DNA from: Planctomycetota bacterium
Lineage (GTDB): Bacteria; Planctomycetota; Planctomycetia; Pirellulales; Pirellulaceae
Length of the DNA stretch: 7,324 nt
Reading direction: 5' to 3'
Assembly (NCBI GenBank): GCA_026692885.1
Contig: JAPLNJ010000313.1
Location: 1 to 7,324, forward strand
Position 1 is the stretch's first letter, and each line of letters opens with the position of its first letter. Below the pieces are notes generated by a model. That model was not told the origin of the DNA. It was given only the letters and a program-made list of their open reading frames with translations, and ran no database searches. This document shows, in pieces, positions 1-6,000 of this stretch. Made by a program: the position numbers and the translations under genes.

Positions 1-3000
1 CGAGCGTCCCCACCACCTGCACGCCCAAGGCAGAGCCCGACGTGTTGTCCCACGTCCCCCGCAGCACGGGCGCGGCCGGATTGGAAACGTCGATCACCTG
101 AAGACCACTGCCATAGTCCGCCACGTAGGCCAGCGTCCCCACCACCTGCACGCCCATAACATAGCCGGTCGTGTTGTACGTCCCCCGCAGCACGGGCGCG
201 GCCGGATTGGAAACGTCGATCACCTGAAGACCACTGGCCCCGTCCGCCACGTAGGCCAGCGTCCCCACCACCTGCACGCCTTGCGAGTCAAACGGTGCTT
301 TACTCTGCGCCGTCCATGCCGGCCAGTAGTAATCCACGTCGATCACCTGGAGACCACTGCTTCCGTCCGCCACGTAGGCCAGTGTTCCCACCACCTGCAC
401 GCCATACGCGGAACCCGCCGTGTCGTACGTCGCCCGCAACACGGGCCCGGCTGGATTGGAAACGTCGATGACTTGAAGTCCACTGCTCTCGTCGGCCACG
501 TAGGCCAGCGTCTCCACCACTTGCACGCCATAGGCCAAGCCCGTCGTGTTGTACGTCCCTCGCAGCATGGGCGCCGCCGGATTGCTGACGTCGATCACCT
601 GAAGACCACTGGCCCCGTCCGCCACGTAGGCCAGCGTCCCTACTACCTGTACACCTCTCGCCTCTCCCGTCGTGTTGTACGTCCCTCGCAGCATGGGCGC
701 CGCCGGATTAGAAACGTCGATCACCTGAAGACCACTGACCCCATCCGCCACATAGGCCAGCGTCCCTACGACCTGCACCTCCCTGGCCTCGCCCGTCGTG
801 TCGTACGTCCCGCGCAGCACTGGCGCCGCCGGATTGCTGACGTCGATCACATGCAGACCACTGGCTCCGTCCGCCACGTAGGCCAGCGTCCCTACTACCT
901 GTACACCAAAGGCTAGTCCCGTCGTATCGTACGTCGCCCTCAGCACCGGTGCGTCCGGATTACTGACATCGATCAGAGCGAGACCACTGTAGTAGTCTGC
1001 CACGAACGCCATCGTCCCCACTACATCCACGCCAAAGGCGATACCCGTGGTATTGCACGCTCCCCGAAGCATAGGCGCGGCCGGATTGCTGACATCCACC
1101 ACCTGTAGGCCGCTGATATCGTCGGCGACGTAGGCCAGCGTCCCCGCAACATGCACGCCAGAGGCATATACCGAGCGATCGTAGGTTCCACGGAGAACGG
1201 GCGCGGCTGGATTAGAAATGTCGATCACTTCGAGACCACTGTAGCGATCTGCCACGTACAACAACGTCCCCACGAGATACAGGCCAGAGGCGAGGCCCGT
1301 GGTATCGTAGGTCCCTCGTAGGACGGGGGAATTCGGATTGCTGACGTCGATCACTTGAAGGCCGCTCCAATAGTCCGCCACGAAGGCCATTGTCCCAATG
1401 GCATACACATGAAAAGCGAGACCGGCCGTGTCGCGGGTCCCTCGCAGTACGGGTGCGGCAGGATTACTGACGTCAATGACCTGAAGGCCGCTAGCCTCAT
1501 CGGCCACATAGGCCAGCGTCCCTACGACGGACACGCCATATGCCGTGCCCGTCGTGTTGTACGTTCCGCGCAGCATGGGCGCGGCCGGATTGCTGACGTC
1601 GACCACCTGAAGACCACTGCCCCCGTCGGCGACGTAGGCCAGTGTCCCCACCACTTGAACGGCGAGCGCATTGCCCGTCGTGTTGTACGTTCCTAGCAGC
1701 ACGGGTGCGGCCGAATTGCTGACGTCGATCACCTGAAGACCACTGGACCCGTCCGCCACGTAGGCCAGCGTTCCTACGACCTGTACACCTTGGGCAGAGC
1801 CCGGTGTGTTGTACGTTCCCTGCAAAACGGGCGCAACCGGGTTGCAGACGTCGATCACTAAGAGGCCATTGTACCCGTCGGCGACGTAGGCCAGTGTTCC
1901 CACCACCTGCACGCCAAAGGCAGTGTCGGTGCTATAGGTCCCCCGCAACGCGGGTGCGGCCGGGTTGCTCACGTCCAAAATAGCCAGGCCATTGTAGGTC
2001 GCTGCGTAGACCAGTCCATTGGCGTATGTTACCGCAGTGAATTCCCCGATGGTGCCACCGATTCGAGACAAGGCAGTACCGAGTGACGGAGAGTCGCTCG
2101 TCGGCAGGAGCGACACGTCGTCAATTGCCAGGCTCGCCGGATCGATCGGTTGGCCAAAGGTGATGTCAATGTGGGAAATGCCGAAGGTGGTTCCAGCGGC
2201 TGGTTCAACGAAGGCCACTCGTGGTCCGTAAGTCGGATCGAGGCGGATTCCCGTGTCCAGGCTTGTCCCTGAATCGGCCTGGAGCGGCCCATACTCCTGG
2301 AAGGCCGTCGCCGGGTCGTCCGTGCCGGGTCGGTCGGGACTCTGCAAGGTTGGCAATACGTACTGAAAGGCCGCCACATCGAACTCGTTTCCTCGCAGGT
2401 CGAGTGTTGTCAGTTGAGGCAACACTGCCCGCACCAGACGCACGGCGTCGGCGGCCAGGTTCCCGTCTGCACCGCCGCTCAACCGCACCGTCACGACGCC
2501 GCTGGCGTTCACTGCGACGGTCTGGAGCAACTGCCATGGCCGGCCGCCAAACGCGGCACCTTGCGGCTCGAACCGCTGATTGACCGTGTGCGTCGTGGCG
2601 ACGCCCGTTCCGACCTGGACGCTGTACGTCGCCGCGTACGTCCGCGACTCGTGCCCTGGCCATGTCGCATAGACCTCGTACGTGCCCTCCGCCAGGTTCT
2701 CGAAGCGGTAGTCGACGTACCGGCCCGACTGCTCACTCGGCAGGAGGCGATAGTCGCCCTGGAAGCCATTCGCGTTCTGCCCGCCCGTCCAGCCGGCGCC
2801 CGGCTGTTCCACATACCCGGGTTCGAAGTTGTCGATGATCGTCTGGCCGAGCAGGGCATCGATCGACACGACTTGGTTGTTCCGCAGATCCAGCACCGAC
2901 AGGGAAGGGATCTCCGCCAGTGGGCGCATGTCCTGGATCTTGTTTCCCGCGAGGCTCAAGTACTGGAGGTTGTCGAGATCGCCTAGCGGCGACACGTCTT

Positions 3001-6000
3001 GGATGCCGTAATTGTTGACGCGCAGGTGCGTCAGCTTCGCCAGGTCCCGGAGCGGCTCCAGCGAATGCTCAACGTTTGTCCCCTCGTCCATGTCCAGGCT
3101 CAGGACCTTCAGCTTGGTCAACTTCGTCAGCGGCTGCAGATCCGCCAGCGGCGTGCCGTCCAGGCCCAGATACTCCAGGTTCCACAGGCCCACGACCACG
3201 CCGTCCACCTTGCGGTTCTTCGGCACCAAGGGGGACAGGTCGGTGACCTTGGTGTCCGACAAGTTCAGGAACCGCAGGCCAATGGCGTATTGGAGCCCCG
3301 ACAGATTGCTGACCGATAGGCCGGACAAATCCAGCGAGGTCAATTGTGCCAACTGGCTGGACAGAATCGGGCTCGCCGCGCCGGACTGGTTGGCGGGCAG
3401 GCCCAGCGCCCGGGCAATTGCAGCCGACAGCACCGGGTCCGGTAATGTGACGTCGGGGTCTGGCGACTGCGTGGTCAACGGCACGTTGCTAAGTTCGGAG
3501 ACCGCCGGATCCGTCCGGTTCTCGATGCCCACGATCAGGTCGAACACCTCGCCCGCTTCGGCCACGAACCCATCGTCGCCGCTTTCGCCGTTCAGCCGAT
3601 CAAGGCCGCTGTTGCCGATCAGCACGTCGTCCCCATCGCCGCCGTAGATCACGTCGCGGTCGGGGGAGCGATGCACCCAGCCTTCGGCCGGCGCGTCGAT
3701 CGTGATCGAAAAGGGTAGACGGCACACTCCGTGTGCCGGATCCGCACACGGAGTGTGCGGGCTACTATCGGGCTCGTAGACGCGCAGGTAGTACGTCCCG
3801 GCGTCGAGATTCCGTAGGTCGATCGCCTGCTGCCCCTGGGCCACGGGCACGCCGCCGGCGTCCAGCAAGTCTGCTGCCACGCCGCGGACCTGGACGATCA
3901 GCCCGTCATCGGCCGCGTCGCCACCGGGCGCGTGCAGTTTGAGGTTCACCCCGGCCACATCGCCGGTCAACCGAACGGTCAGGCGGGTCTGGCCCAATCG
4001 CAACTTCTCGCGAACCTGCGACGTCAGATCGACCTCCAGCGTGCCCGACCGGACAGGGTCCAGGGTGGATAGCGCCAGAGTAGTCACGAGCGCCGCCGAA
4101 TCGGACGCGTCCGTCACTTCCGCCGTCCGATCGCCTTCGTCGGACAGGACGCTGACCCGGAGATTGCCGACACCGGCATTGTCGAAATACCGCAGCCGCA
4201 ACGTGGCGCTGCCGATCAAGTCCAGGTTGTCCGTCGCGTTCAGGAACCGGGACAGATCGAATTCCAGAATCCCGGCCTCGATTCCTGCCGCGACGATCGA
4301 CACAGCGCGTGGCGTGACCAGGAACGGTCGCGTGCTGTTGTCAGCGGCCGTGGCCGTACCGACCACGGTGCCGTCGTTGTTGATATCCCAGGCTTGGGTC
4401 AGCGCGGTGCCCGTGCCGACGAACTGCGTGGCGTGGTCGTTCAGGTCCGTGATGACGCCGTCTTCCCACAAGAACGCGTGTATCAAGCCGCCTGCAGTCG
4501 TCGAGTAGCCGACGATCTGGCCCGCGTCGTTAATGGCAGTGGCGTAGGACGTGCTGCCGCCGAGCGTGGCCAGAGCGGTCAGTTCGTAGCCGGTCCCTTG
4601 CGGCTTCAGGACGAACGCACGGTCATTGCCGCTCCACGTCCCATAGCCCACAATCCAGCCCGACTCGTTGATGTCCTGGGCATCCTTGAGCAGCCAGCCC
4701 GAGGCGACTCCGGAGATGTCGGTCATCGTCCCGGTAGCCGTGGCACCGCCTTGCCAAAGAAAGGCGTGATAGACGCCCGCCGAGGTCTCGATTTGCCCGA
4801 CGACACGGCTTGCGTCGTTGATCGCTCGTGCCTGGCTGCTGACGAGATTGGTGTTGGTCTCGAGACTCTGCATGCCCGACTGGTCGGCGAGGAAGGCATG
4901 GTAGTTGCCGGCCCCAGGCTTCTCGGATGCCCCCACGATCTGTTGGTGGTTGTTCACGTCGTAGGCCACGCTGCTGGCCCCAGGCCCACCCAAAGTGCCG
5001 AGGTCGGCCAATTGGCCGTTGGCGTACGCGGTCGCATGCCGCAGCGGAGTGTAAACAGGAGGAACGATGCCGGACGGCGCAATCAGGATGCTCTTGCCCG
5101 TGCCCAGCATGGCGTTGGGACCAGAGTTCACCGAGACCACCAGCCGATTGGTAAATCCCTCGCCCTTGATGCCCACGGTGGCCGAGGAGCCGCTGGCGCC
5201 CGTATGGTTACTCAACAAGTCGGGGTAGTTCAGTTGGGTCGTGTTGCCGTTTTCGCTCAGGATCGCCTGGAACGTGATGGTCTCGGCCCCGACGAGGTAG
5301 AACGAGACGTCCGTCCACTGGATGACCAGTTGCTGCTGATCTCCGGTTCCGTTCAGCTTCCAGCACAGCGCGCCGGGCGTGACAACCAGATCATCCCAGA
5401 ACACGGCAATCGCCGCCTGAGTCAGGCTGGAACTCAAGTCCGTGTTGTAATACGCGCCGCTGCCGGACCCGAATGTAATCAGGCCGTTGCTGCTGACGAA
5501 CAGACTGTTGTACGTCTGGCCATAGAGCGTGAATTGGAAGCCGGGCAGGTTCGCCTGGTTCAGTTCCACGAAGTTGTCGTCCGCGCCGTTCAGAATCGAG
5601 GTGCCCGATGCCGCGATGTCTTGGAAGCCGGCCGGCACCGAGTACGCGGTGTTTCCGAGTGCGTCCCGCAGGAGCACGCTCGTGGAACCGACGATCATGC
5701 CCGCATCGTTGACCGCCCAGGCCTCCGAGCCGGCCGGAGCTCCGGTGAGTTGTGCCAGACCGGCCTGCTCCGTCCACTGGAAGGGCAGTTCTTGACCGGA
5801 GACGACTCCCGCGGCACCGACAACTTGACCGGACTGGCTGATGCCGTTAGCCCGGCCGGAACTGTAGCCGGCCGGCCCCAGATCGACAGACGCCTGGCGG
5901 GCGGTCCGCGGCGCATCGGCACCGGCGGACACGACCGTGCCGCTGGCCAACAGCCGGGCCGCGGATGTTCCCAGTCCGGCCCCAGGAGACATTACCAGTT

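Noticed and set aside
281..916. Plus-strand 211-codon frame with internal repeats (RHVGQRPYYLY-type)
   Set aside because: Its periodicity is the mirror of the LVIVD repeat DNA; the minus strand gives the known LVIVD consensus.
1355..1696. Plus-strand 113-codon frame with repeats
   Set aside because: Same reason: antisense shadow of LVIVD units.
2..2041. CRISPR array, because of regular 126-nt repeats
   Set aside because: The period is far too long, there are no unique spacers between short repeats, and every unit translates to the LVIVD consensus.
2205..2663. Minus-strand 152-codon Arg-rich frame
   Set aside because: It is an out-of-register reading of the golvesin-like region; Arg/Ala/Gly-rich composition is typical of shadow frames in GC-rich DNA.
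3012..3647. Plus-strand 211-codon Ser/Arg-rich frame
   Set aside because: It is antisense to clear LRR and RTX coding sequence.
3720..3760. Rho-independent terminator at the strong inverted repeat
   Set aside because: There is no T-run after the stem on either strand, and the frame reads through it; the GTAG feet fit a REP pair better.
5391..5777. Minus-strand 128-codon frame in another register
   Set aside because: It overlaps the continuous minus-strand frame, whose translation here is nidogen-like and HAF; the alternative frame shows no domain.
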